From contig NZ_PYSY02000001.1 in NCBI RefSeq assembly GCF_003049685.1, positions 434,001 through 498,000 of the forward strand: DNA of 64,000 nucleotides, given 5' to 3'. Numbering within the stretch: position 1 is the stretch's first letter; the number at the start of each line of letters is the position of its first letter. This document shows, piece by piece, positions 9,205-17,002 of this stretch. The position numbers and the translations under genes were made by a program. The stretch is from Brucella pituitosa (GTDB lineage Bacteria > Pseudomonadota > Alphaproteobacteria > Rhizobiales > Rhizobiaceae). The notes beneath the pieces are model-generated. The model worked only from the letters and a program-made list of their open reading frames with translations. It made no database searches and was not told the DNA's origin.

Positions 9205-9230
9205 TGGCCCGTTCTGAATGGGGCGGGCCA
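9205..9230 (+). terminator. intercistronic hairpin after the binding-protein gene
   Basis: TGGCCCG (9205-9211) pairs with CGGGCCA (9224-9230). There is no strong T run, so it fits mRNA stabilisation or partial termination, common after binding-protein genes that are needed in excess over permeases. Confidence 0.45.
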
Positions 9231-9236
9231 TTCCAA

Positions 9237-9279
9237 GCGCATCCCAAAAAGTGTGTAGCGGTTTTTGGACAAGATGCGC
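9237..9279. repeat. dispersed REP-like palindromic repeat, copy 1
   Basis: GCGCATC (9237-9243) and GATGCGC (9273-9279) flank a core CCCAAAAAGTGTG...GCGGTTTTTGG. A near-identical copy occurs at 59753-59797 and a related form at 54431-54478. Confidence 0.7.
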
Positions 9280-9318
9280 GCGCTTTGATGCTGGCTTAAT
9301 GACCGCTTCGGAAGAACA

Positions 9319-10212
9319 ATGTTTAAACGAATTTCCCCGCCGGTTCTGCTTTTGCTTCCGGCCTTCATCATTCTCGCAGCGGTGGTTCTGTTTCCCCTCG
9401 CGCTTTCGCTCTATTCAAGCTTCACGCCGTTCCGGCTGACGCGCCCTGAAAGCCTGTTCAACTTCATCGGCTTGCGCAACTATCAGCGCATCATGAGTGA
9501 TTGGGTGTTCTGGGCTGCATTCATTCGCACGGTGATTTTCCTCACCATCGCGCTCAATCTGGAAATGCTGCTCGGCCTTGGCTTAGCGCTGCTCATCAAC
9601 AAGGCCACCCACGGCCAGCGTGTTTTGCGCACGCTGATGATGTTCCCGATGATGTTTTCGCCGGTGCTCGTCGGCTTCCAGTTCAAGTTCATGTTCAACG
9701 ACAATATCGGTCTCGTGAACAATGCGCTGCAATCTCTGGGCATCACAAGCCAGGCTATTCCATGGCTGATCGACGGAAATCTGGCGCTGTTTGCGATTTT
9801 ACTGGCAGAAGTCTGGATGTCGACCTCGGTGTTCGCAATCCTCATTCTGGGCGGTCTTCTGTCCATGCCGCAGGACCCGGTTGAAGCCGCGCGCGTCGAC
9901 GGCTGCACGCCATGGCAGACATTCCGCTATGTCATCTGGCCTTATCTGATGCCCTTTGCTTTCATCGCAATGACTATTCGTTCGCTTGATGTGGCGCGCG
10001 CTTATGACATCGTGAAGATCATGACCGATGGTGGCCCGGCACGCCGAACCGAGCTGATCTGGACGCTGGTCGGGCGCACCGCCTATTCGGATGCGCAGAT
10101 GGGGCTGGCCAATGCCATGGCCTATGTCGCGATCCTGCTGTCGATCCTCTTCACCGTAATGTTCTTCCGCAAGCTTGCAGCCGCACGCGCGCAAATTGGA
10201 GCGGAGTGGTAA
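9319..10212 (+). CDS. sugar ABC transporter permease (MalF type)
   Basis: A 297-residue inner-membrane permease. It has an N-terminal membrane segment (LLLLPAFIILAAVVLFPLAL), several further hydrophobic spans, and the cytoplasmic EAA loop that docks the ATPase: VEAARVDGCTPWQTFRYVIWP near residues 193-213. It lies 144 bp after the binding-protein gene with a palindromic repeat between, and just before the second permease gene (10215). Typical partner length and order for CUT1-type sugar importers. Confidence 0.92.
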   Translation: MFKRISPPVLLLLPAFIILAAVVLFPLALSLYSSFTPFRLTRPESLFNFIGLRNYQRIMSDWVFWAAFIRTVIFLTIALNLEMLLGLGLALLINKATHGQRVLRTLMMFPMMFSPVLVGFQFKFMFNDNIGLVNNALQSLGITSQAIPWLIDGNLALFAILLAEVWMSTSVFAILILGGLLSMPQDPVEAARVDGCTPWQTFRYVIWPYLMPFAFIAMTIRSLDVARAYDIVKIMTDGGPARRTELIWTLVGRTAYSDAQMGLANAMAYVAILLSILFTVMFFRKLAAARAQIGAEW

Positions 10213-10214
10213 TC

Positions 10215-11095
10215 ATGGCTTCCAAAACCCTCTCTAATGATCAGCATCGCCTGCTACGTCGCGTCAAGAAAGTCGCGTACCTCATCGGCCTGTTTCTCGC
10301 GATGACGATCATCTGCCTGCCCGGTCTGTGGATCGTGCTGTCCTCGCTGCGTCCGCCAGTCGAAATCATGGCAAAGCCGCCGGTCTGGATTCCGCAGGAA
10401 ATCACCTTCGAGGCTTATCGTGCCATGTTCTCGGGGCGCAGGCGGCGGCGGTATTCCGGTCTGGGATTATTTCCGCAACTCGCTGATTATCTCGGTCACA
10501 TCCACCATTATTGCGCTGATCGTCGGCGTTTCGGGTGGCTATGCGTTTGCGCGCTTCCGCTTCTGGGGGGAAGTCGACGACCTTCCTCGGCCTCATGCTG
10601 ACGCGCTCGGTGCCGGGCATTGCGCTTTCGCTGCCGCTCTTCATGCTCTATTCGCGCATCGGCATCATCGATACGCATTTTGGCCTGATCATCACCTATG
10701 TGGCGCTCAATGTGCCGTTTACGATCTGGCTGATCGACGGCTTCTTCCGTCAGGTGCCGAAGGATTTGGCGGAAGCAGCCCAGATTGATGGCTGCACGCG
10801 CTGGCAGGCCTTCTGGCAGGTGGAATTTCCACTGGCTGGTCCCGGCATTGCGACCGCAGGTATCTTCGCCTTCCTCACCTCGTGGAACGAATATGCGCTG
10901 GCTTCCCAGCTTACTCGCTCGGTCAATTCTAAGACCCTTCCTGTTGGTCTTCTCGATTACACCGCTGAATTCACCATCGACTGGCGCGGCATGTGTGCGC
11001 TGGCGGTCGTGATGATTATTCCGGCGCTGACCCTCACATTCATCGTTCAGAAGCATCTCGTTGCTGGTCTGACGTTCGGCGCGGTTAAAGGTTGA
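10215..11095 (+). pseudogene. sugar ABC transporter permease (MalG type), two frameshifts
   Basis: The second permease of the importer is split over three frames. Codons up to MFSG (from 10215) continue as GAGGGGIPVWDYFRNSLIISV one frame on, and after FRFWG continue as KSTTFLGLMLTRS in the third frame to the EAA loop LAEAAQIDGCTRWQAFWQ and the end at 11095. Both breaks are single extra Gs in G runs, at 10433-10436 (four Gs where three restore the frame) and 10565-10570 (six where five do). With both removed a normal permease of about 293 residues results. Either sequencing errors or real inactivation; the intact flanking genes favour error. Confidence 0.85.
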
Positions 11096-11101
11096 TATAA
11101 A

Positions 11102-12193
11102 ATGGCTCAGCTTTCCATTAAAAATCTCGTCAAGCGCTATGGCACAATCGAAGTGGTGCATGGCATTAATCTCGAAATCGCCGACAAGGAATTTGTAGCG
11201 CTTGTTGGCCCTTCGGGCTGCGGCAAGTCCACGACGCTGCGCATGATTGCAGGTCTTGAAAGCATTTCCGACGGCGCGCTGGAAATCGGCGGCAAGGTGG
11301 TCAACGATCTGCCGCCGCGTGATCGCAACATCTCGATGGTGTTCCAGTCCTATGCGCTTTATCCGCATATGTCTGTGCGCGAAAACATGGGTTTCTCGCT
11401 CAAAATCGCCAAGCAGCCCCAGGCGGAAATCGACCGTCGCGTCAATGAAGCATCCGCTATTCTTGGCCTTGAAGCCTTGATGGAACGCCGTCCGGCGCAG
11501 CTTTCAGGCGGTCAGCGCCAGCGCGTTGCCATGGGCCGCGCTATCGTGCGCAATCCGGAAGTGTTTCTGTTCGACGAACCGCTTTCTAACCTCGATGCGA
11601 AGCTGCGCACGCAGATGCGCACGGAGATCAAGAAGCTCCATGCCAAGGTGCAGTCCACCGTCGTTTATGTGACGCATGATCAGGTTGAGGCCATGACATT
11701 GGCCGACCGCATCGTCATCATGCGTGACGGCCATATTGAACAGGTCGGAACCCCGGATGAAGTGTTTAAGCGCCCGGCAACGCAGTTTGTTGCAGGCTTT
11801 ATCGGCTCGCCGCCTATGAATATGGCCGAGGCAACCGTGCAGGGTTCGGAACTGGTCTTTGCCAATGGTCAGCGCCTGCCGGTGCCTGCACAGTTCAAGG
11901 CCAAGGTCACGGATGGCTCCAAGGTCACGTTCGGCCTGCGCCCGGATGATCTGTTTCCGAAAGGCCATGGGCTTTCATCGGGAGACGCCGTTCATGAGGG
12001 CGAATTGCACGTTTCGATCACCGAGCCGCTTGGCAATGAAACGCTGGTTTTTGTCGAGTTCGCCGGCAAGGAATGGGTGGCGCGTATGCTAAACCCGCGT
12101 CACCTCAATTCCGGTGAAGCGATCTCTATGCATTTTGATCTGTCGCAGGCGCATCTGTTTGATGCTGCAAGCGGCAAGAGTCTGGCGGTATAG
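11102..12193 (+). CDS. sugar ABC transporter ATP-binding protein (UgpC/MsmK type)
   Basis: Cytoplasmic ATPase of the importer, 363 residues. It shows Walker [10 protein letters not shown] (about residue 36), the Q loop [14 protein letters not shown], the signature [14 protein letters not shown], Walker [14 protein letters not shown] and the switch VTHDQ. The C-terminal 120 residues form the TOBE/OB regulatory domain usual in CUT1 ATPases (FGLRPDDL motif). It starts 6 bp after the split permease and is followed after 2 bp by the dehydratase gene, so transporter and enzymes appear to be one transcript. Confidence 0.93.
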   Translation: MAQLSIKNLVKRYGTIEVVHGINLEIADKEFVALVGPSGCGKSTTLRMIAGLESISDGALEIGGKVVNDLPPRDRNISMVFQSYALYPHMSVRENMGFSLKIAKQPQAEIDRRVNEASAILGLEALMERRPAQLSGGQRQRVAMGRAIVRNPEVFLFDEPLSNLDAKLRTQMRTEIKKLHAKVQSTVVYVTHDQVEAMTLADRIVIMRDGHIEQVGTPDEVFKRPATQFVAGFIGSPPMNMAEATVQGSELVFANGQRLPVPAQFKAKVTDGSKVTFGLRPDDLFPKGHGLSSGDAVHEGELHVSITEPLGNETLVFVEFAGKEWVARMLNPRHLNSGEAISMHFDLSQAHLFDAASGKSLAV

Positions 12194-12195
12194 TT

Positions 12196-13311
12196 ATGGC
12201 GCGTATTGAAAAAGTCGAACTGCGCATGGTCGACCTTCCGCCGAAGGTCAAGCGCACCGATGCGATCCAGAGCTTTGTCAGTCAGGAAACGCCAATCGTC
12301 ACCATCACCGACAGTGATGGTGCGGTGGGTACGGGCTATAGCTACACCATCGGCACGGGCGGCTCGTCCGTTATGCGCCTGTTGAACGACCATCTGGTGC
12401 CGCTGATCCTTAATGAGGATGCGGATTGCATCGAGGCGATCTGGCGTAAGCTTGAATTTGCAACCCACGCCACAACCATCGGCGCGATTACGGCTTTGGC
12501 GTTGGCTGCGATTGATACGGCCCTTTGGGATTTGCGTGCGAAGAAACAGAACCTGCCGCTGTGGAAGCTTGCAGGTGGTGCCAAGGATCGCTGCCCGCTG
12601 TACACGACCGAAGGTGGCTGGCTACATATCGAGAAAGAAGCGCTGGTTGAAGATGCGTTGCAGGCCAAAGCTAAGGGCTTTTCCGGTTCCAAGGTGAAAA
12701 TCGGCAAGCCGCATGGTTCGGAAGACTATGCGCGTCTTTCGGCGGTGCGTGCAGCCGTGGGTGACGGCTTTGAAATCATGACCGATTGCAATCAGGGCTT
12801 TACGGTGGACGAAGCCATTCGCCGCGCCGAGCGCCTGAAAGAACTCGATCTCGCTTGGATTGAAGAACCACTTCCGGCTGATGATCTTGACGGCCATATC
12901 CGCCTGACCCGTTCCACCCCGACACCGATTGCGGTGGGTGAATCGATCTATTCGATCCGCCATTTCCGCGAATATATGCAGAAGGGCGCTTGCTCCATCG
13001 TTCAGGTGGATGTGGCGCGCATCGGCGGCATCACGCCTTGGCTGAAAGTGGCGCACGCCGCAGAAGCTTTTGATATTCCCGTCTGCCCGCACTTCCTGAT
13101 GGAACTGCATGTCAGCCTTACCTGTGCCGTTCAGAACGGGCGCTATGTCGAATATATTCCGCAGCTTGATGATCTGACCACCAAGGGCATGGAAATCCGT
13201 GATGGCCACGCCATCGCACCATCGGAGCCGGGCATCGGTATTTCGTGGGATTGGGATGCCGTCCGCAGCCGGTCCGTTTCCGAATTCACCCGCGAGATCG
13301 TGAGGTCGTGA
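12196..13311 (+). CDS. mandelate racemase/muconate lactonizing enzyme family dehydratase
   Basis: A 371-residue enolase-superfamily enzyme that abstracts an alpha proton from an acid sugar, most likely a sugar-acid dehydratase. Visible catalytic parts: KVKIGK (Lys-x-Lys base), MTDCNQG and WIEEPLP and AVGES (metal ligands Asp, Glu, Glu), VQVDVARIGG (Asp) and CPHFLMELH (His), the Lys-x-Lys/Asp-His pattern of the mandelate racemase subgroup. It is the second enolase-family gene of the locus besides L-fuconate dehydratase at 17003, so a stereoisomer may be handled in parallel. Substrate not decidable from sequence. Confidence 0.87.
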   Translation: MARIEKVELRMVDLPPKVKRTDAIQSFVSQETPIVTITDSDGAVGTGYSYTIGTGGSSVMRLLNDHLVPLILNEDADCIEAIWRKLEFATHATTIGAITALALAAIDTALWDLRAKKQNLPLWKLAGGAKDRCPLYTTEGGWLHIEKEALVEDALQAKAKGFSGSKVKIGKPHGSEDYARLSAVRAAVGDGFEIMTDCNQGFTVDEAIRRAERLKELDLAWIEEPLPADDLDGHIRLTRSTPTPIAVGESIYSIRHFREYMQKGACSIVQVDVARIGGITPWLKVAHAAEAFDIPVCPHFLMELHVSLTCAVQNGRYVEYIPQLDDLTTKGMEIRDGHAIAPSEPGIGISWDWDAVRSRSVSEFTREIVRS

Positions 13312-13643
13312 TGATTCAGAGAATGGGCATGGTGATCGGGCTAAAGCCTGAGAAAATCGCAGAATATAAAAAGCTGCACGCGAGCGTGTGGCCGGAAATT
13401 CTGGCGCTCATTTCCGAATGCAACATCACCAATTACACGATCTTTCTCAAAGAGCCGGAAAACCTGCTGTTCGGCACATGGGACTATGTCGGCACCGACT
13501 TTGAAGCCGACATGAAGAAGATGGCCGATAACCCGAAAAATCAGGAATGGTGGGCCGTTTGCATGCCATGCCAGAAGCCGCTTGAAACCCGCAAAGACGG
13601 CGAGTGGTGGGCAATGATGGAGGCGGTTTTCCATCATGACTGA
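13311..13643 (+). CDS. L-rhamnose/L-fucose mutarotase family protein
   Basis: A 110-residue protein of the RhaM-like dimeric alpha-beta barrel family, which interconverts the alpha and beta anomers of free 6-deoxy sugars. Marks seen are YKKLHASVWPEILALI near the N-terminus, NYTIFLKEPENLLFGTWDY in the middle and the Trp-Trp pairs of EWWAVCMPC and [14 protein letters not shown]. The ATG at 13311 shares its first base with the stop of the dehydratase gene (TGATG), which fixes the start by coupling. It supports a neutral deoxy-sugar as the input of the pathway. Confidence 0.87.
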   Translation: MIQRMGMVIGLKPEKIAEYKKLHASVWPEILALISECNITNYTIFLKEPENLLFGTWDYVGTDFEADMKKMADNPKNQEWWAVCMPCQKPLETRKDGEWWAMMEAVFHHD

Positions 13644-14715
13644 CGCTTTTGATCCGAAGAGCTTGCGCCAGTGGTGGGCGAAACCTGCGCAGCCGAAACC
13701 CATCGTGATTTTCGGTGCGGGCAGCATTGTCGGCGACGCGCACCTGCCCGCTTATCAAAAGGGCGGTTTTCCGGTTGCGGGCATTTTCGATCCTAATTTT
13801 GATAAGGCCAAAGAACTCGCCGACAAATGGAATGTGAAGACTTTTGCCAGCCTTGAAGAAGCAATTGCGGTTGAAGACGCGATCTTCGATCTGGCAACGC
13901 CGCCTTCTGCTCATGCTTCGATCCTCGCGCAATTGCCGGAAGGTGCGGCTGTTCTGATCCAGAAGCCGATGGGCAGCGATCTTGTTGCAGCCACGGAAAT
14001 TCTGAAAGTTTGCCGTGCGCGCAATCTCAAGGCTGCGGTCAATTTCCAGCTGCGTTTCGCGCCGATGATGTTGGCACTTTACGATGCCGTCGATAAGGGC
14101 TTGCTTGGCGAAGTGGTGGATTTCGACGCATGGCTGGCACTTGCGACCCCTTGGGGTCTGTGGCCGTTCCTGAAAGGTCTGCCGCGCATCGAGATCGCCA
14201 TGCACTCGATCCATTATCTGGATTTCGTGCGCGGTCTGCTCGGCAATCCGCAAGGCGTTCATGCGAAAACCATCGGCCATCCGAACCATGACGTTGCCCA
14301 AACCCGCACGGCTGCGATCCTCGATTATGGCAACCGCGTGCGTTGTGCGCTGTCGATCAATCATGACCATGATTTTGGCCGCAAATTTCAGGCCTGCGAG
14401 TTCCGTATCTGCGGCACCGAAGGTGCTGCCTATGTGAAACTTGGCGTCAATCTCGATTACCCGCGTGGCGAACCGGACGAGCTTTGGATCAAGCCAAAGG
14501 GCACGGACGATTGGGTACAGGTAGCACTTCAAGGCGCTTGGTTCCCGGATGCATTCTTGAACCGCATGGCGCAGTTGCAGCGCTTTGCCACTGGCGAAGA
14601 TGCAGAGCTTATCGGCTCGGTCGAAGATGCCTGGCACACTATGGCGCTGGTCGAAGCCGCCTATCAGTCGAGCAGCACGCCCGCCACGCCGCTTGCTGCA
14701 AAACCGGAGTTTTGA
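13636..14715 (+). CDS. Gfo/Idh/MocA family oxidoreductase
   Basis: A 359-residue NAD(P)-dependent sugar dehydrogenase-like protein. N-terminal Rossmann fold: [19 protein letters not shown] (about residues 23-41) with an acidic residue later (FDPNFDK). The family lysine motif appears as LIQKPMG, in place of the common EKP, and the second domain begins with NFQLRFAP. It overlaps the mutarotase gene by 8 bp. It may oxidise the free sugar to the lactone, the first step before the lactonase at 5992; that role is inferred from context. Confidence 0.87.
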   Translation: MTDAFDPKSLRQWWAKPAQPKPIVIFGAGSIVGDAHLPAYQKGGFPVAGIFDPNFDKAKELADKWNVKTFASLEEAIAVEDAIFDLATPPSAHASILAQLPEGAAVLIQKPMGSDLVAATEILKVCRARNLKAAVNFQLRFAPMMLALYDAVDKGLLGEVVDFDAWLALATPWGLWPFLKGLPRIEIAMHSIHYLDFVRGLLGNPQGVHAKTIGHPNHDVAQTRTAAILDYGNRVRCALSINHDHDFGRKFQACEFRICGTEGAAYVKLGVNLDYPRGEPDELWIKPKGTDDWVQVALQGAWFPDAFLNRMAQLQRFATGEDAELIGSVEDAWHTMALVEAAYQSSSTPATPLAAKPEF

Positions 14716-14717
14716 TC

Positions 14718-15164
14718 ATGTCTGAACAGACGATCTATTTTGAAGATTATGAACTCGGTCATCAGCGCATAACCTATGGCCGCACGATCACTGAAACGGA
14801 TTTCGTGGTTCATGCCGGTCATACGGGCGATTTCTTTCCGCACCACATGGATGTGGAATTCGCCAAGACTCTGCCCGGTGGCCAGCGCATTGCCCATGGC
14901 ACGATGATCTTTGCAATCGGCGTCGGCCTCACGGCAACGCTGATTAACCCTGTTGCGTTTTCCTATGGCTATGACCGCCTTCGGTTCGTGCGTCCGGTTC
15001 ATATCGGCGATACGATCCGCACGCGCGTGACAATCAGCGCCAAGGAAGATGACCCGAAGAGGGCCAATATGGGCCGCGTTACCGAGCGGTGCGAAGTGCT
15101 TAATCAGCGGGATGAAGTGGTGCTGGCTTGCGACCACATCCTGCTTGTTGAACGGAAGGCTTGA
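14718..15164 (+). CDS. MaoC-like (hot-dog fold) dehydratase family protein
   Basis: A 148-residue protein of the MaoC/(R)-enoyl-CoA hydratase family. The hydratase-type motif is seen as [18 protein letters not shown] (Asp...His) followed by [15 protein letters not shown], and [16 protein letters not shown] in the last third. These enzymes normally act on acyl-CoA esters, which is unexpected in a non-phosphorylative deoxy-sugar pathway but matches the CoA-transferase gene nearby. The start at 14718 lies 2 bp after the preceding stop; earlier in-frame codons would run inside the oxidoreductase gene. Confidence 0.87.
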   Translation: MSEQTIYFEDYELGHQRITYGRTITETDFVVHAGHTGDFFPHHMDVEFAKTLPGGQRIAHGTMIFAIGVGLTATLINPVAFSYGYDRLRFVRPVHIGDTIRTRVTISAKEDDPKRANMGRVTERCEVLNQRDEVVLACDHILLVERKA

Positions 15165-15166
15165 AA

Positions 15167-15901
15167 ATGACGATACGATTTGATGGAAAAACCGCACTCA
15201 TCACGGCTGCTGCTCAGGGCATTGGCCGTGCAAGTGCGCTGGCTTTTGCGGAAGCTGGCGCCAAGGTCTACGCGACCGATATCAACGAGGCAGCACTCAA
15301 GGAAATCGAAGGCGTTTCGGGCATTATCACCCGCAAGCTCAATGTGCTTGGCGAGGCAGAAGTGAAGGCAGCGGTCGCCGAAATCGGCCAGGTGGACATC
15401 CTGTTCAACTGCGCAGGCGTTGTCCATGGCGGCTCAATCCTTGAGATGAAGGACGAAGACCTCGACTTTGCCGTCAATCTCAACGTCAAGGCCATGATCC
15501 GCACCATTCGCGCCGTGCTGCCGGGAATGTTGGAGCGCAAGGACGGTTCTATCGTCAACATGGCGTCGGTTGCTTCGAGCGTGAAGGGCGTGCCGAACCG
15601 CTTTGCCTATGGTGTCACCAAGGCGGCTGTCATCGGTCTGACCAAGGCTGTTGCTGCCGATTATGTTGCCAATGGTATCCGCTGCAACGCCATCTGCCCC
15701 GGTACGGTTGAAAGCCCGTCGCTTCAGGACCGTCTGCGTGCGCAGGGCGATTATGAAGAACAGCGCGCAGCCTTCATCGCGCGTCAGCCAATTGGCCGTA
15801 TCGGTCAGCCGGAAGAAATCGCCGATCTTGCGGTCTATCTCGCGGGTGCAACTTACACGACCGGTCAGGCATATAACATTGATGGAGGCTGGACGATCTA
15901 G
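15167..15901 (+). CDS. SDR dehydrogenase, probable 2-keto-3-deoxy-L-fuconate dehydrogenase
   Basis: A 244-residue short-chain dehydrogenase. It has the cofactor motif TAAAQGIGRA, an ATDIN motif (Asp at the end of the second strand, indicating NAD preference), the catalytic MASVASSVKG (Ser) and YGVTKAA (Tyr, Lys), and the ending YNIDGGWTI. ATAAAQGIG, SVASSVKG, NGIRCN and CPGTVESPSLQDR closely recall the DHRS6 / 2-keto-3-deoxy-L-fuconate dehydrogenase branch known to me. It would form 2,4-diketo-3-deoxy-L-fuconate, the substrate of the next enzyme. The ATG at 15167 is preferred over an in-frame TTG at 15161 that overlaps the previous stop. Confidence 0.9.
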   Translation: MTIRFDGKTALITAAAQGIGRASALAFAEAGAKVYATDINEAALKEIEGVSGIITRKLNVLGEAEVKAAVAEIGQVDILFNCAGVVHGGSILEMKDEDLDFAVNLNVKAMIRTIRAVLPGMLERKDGSIVNMASVASSVKGVPNRFAYGVTKAAVIGLTKAVAADYVANGIRCNAICPGTVESPSLQDRLRAQGDYEEQRAAFIARQPIGRIGQPEEIADLAVYLAGATYTTGQAYNIDGGWTI

Positions 15902-16044
15902 GGTAGTCGATATTCAGGCTCTGGCGGCCTGCAAATGGCACTTTTCTGCGCTTCCGGTGCTCATGTACCTTTAAGTACACTCTGCTCCGGTTCTCGAAAA
16001 ACACCATTTTCGGCACGCCATAACCAGAATCTCAACTACCCTAG
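15898..16044. repeat. 147-bp imperfect palindrome (Rhizobiales-type intergenic stem-loop)
   Basis: CTAGGGTAGT at 15898 and ACTACCCTAG ending at 16044 are perfect reverse complements, and inner segments pair too (CAGGCTCTGGCG with CGCCATAACCAG; CAAATGGCACTTTT with AAACACCATTTTCG; centre GTACCTTTAAGTAC). The whole 147-bp segment can fold into one long interrupted hairpin. It includes the stop codon of the dehydrogenase gene and ends 46 bp before the next gene. Confidence 0.75.
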
Positions 16045-16089
16045 GCGCCCCATCGTTACTAATTCAGCATCCCCACAAGGAGTAAACTC

Positions 16090-16935
16090 ATGAAATTTCT
16101 TCGCTATGGCGAAACCGGTCAGGAAAAGCCGGGCCTTCTCGATGCCGACGGCAATATCCGTGATCTGTCTGCCCATGTCAGCGATCTGTCGGGTGCCGTT
16201 CTCAGCCCTGAAGCACTCGCCAAGCTCGGTTCGCTGGATGTCAATGCGCTGCCAAAGGTCGAAGGCAACCCGCGCCTTGGCCCATGTGTTGCAGGCACCG
16301 GCAAGTTCATCTGCATCGGCCTCAACTATGCCGATCACGCAGCAGAATCCGGCATGGCTGTTCCACCAGAACCCGTCATTTTCATGAAAGCTACTTCAGC
16401 AATCGTCGGCCCGAATGATGATCTGCTGATCCCGCGCGGTTCGGAAAAGACCGACTGGGAAGTCGAACTCGGCATCGTCATCGGCAAGACCGCGAAATAC
16501 GTCTCGGAAGATGATGCACTTGATTATGTCGCGGGATACTGCACGCTGCATGACGTTTCGGAACGCGCTTTCCAGATCGAGCGCGCCGGTCAGTGGACCA
16601 AGGGCAAATCCTGCGACACATTTGGTCCGACAGGTCCATGGCTGGTGACGAAGGACGAAGTTGCCGACCCGCAGAACCTTGGCATGTGGCTCAAGGTCAA
16701 CGGCGAAACCATGCAGGACGGCTCGACCAAGACCATGGTCTATGGCGTACGCCACCTCGTTTCCTATCTCTCGCAGTTCATGTCACTGCAGCCGGGCGAC
16801 ATCATCTCCACCGGCACGCCTCCGGGCGTTGGCATGGGCATGAAGCCACCGCGCTATCTCAAGGCTGGCGACGTTGTCGAACTCGGCATCGAAGGCCTCG
16901 GCACCCAGAAGCAGAACGTGCGCGCTGACGTTTAA
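16090..16935 (+). CDS. fumarylacetoacetate hydrolase family, probable 2,4-diketo-3-deoxy-L-fuconate hydrolase
   Basis: A 281-residue FAH-fold enzyme cleaving a carbon-carbon bond of a diketo acid; with this context it would release pyruvate and L-lactate. The C-terminal FAH domain shows CIGLNYADHAAESG, DWEVELGIVIGKTAKYV (acidic metal ligands), DVSERAFQIER, KGKSCDTFGPTGPWLV and ISTGTPPGVGMGMKPP. An N-terminal 70-residue lid-type segment precedes it. It lies between the dehydrogenase that makes its presumed substrate and L-fuconate dehydratase. Start supported by CAAGGAG 6-12 bp upstream. Confidence 0.9.
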   Translation: MKFLRYGETGQEKPGLLDADGNIRDLSAHVSDLSGAVLSPEALAKLGSLDVNALPKVEGNPRLGPCVAGTGKFICIGLNYADHAAESGMAVPPEPVIFMKATSAIVGPNDDLLIPRGSEKTDWEVELGIVIGKTAKYVSEDDALDYVAGYCTLHDVSERAFQIERAGQWTKGKSCDTFGPTGPWLVTKDEVADPQNLGMWLKVNGETMQDGSTKTMVYGVRHLVSYLSQFMSLQPGDIISTGTPPGVGMGMKPPRYLKAGDVVELGIEGLGTQKQNVRADV

Positions 16936-16941
16936 TTTTTT

Positions 16942-16987
16942 GAGTATGCTCCCCATAACCGGTTTTCACGGTTGGGGAGCGTGCTCT
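16942..16987. repeat. dispersed palindromic repeat, CCGGTT-core variant
   Basis: GCTCCCC (16948-16954) and GGGGAGC (16974-16980) flank ATAACCGGTTTTCACGGTT, with outer GAGTATGCT and AGCGTGCTCT. It belongs to the same broad palindrome family as the copy at 54431-54478 and lies between two genes of one operon. Confidence 0.6.
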
Positions 16988-17002
16988 GATCACGGATAAA
17001 TC

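Noticed and set aside
13447..14637. A 396-codon frame antisense to the Gfo/Idh/MocA gene
   Set aside because: Mirror of a clear oxidoreductase gene; no recognisable domains or ribosome site.
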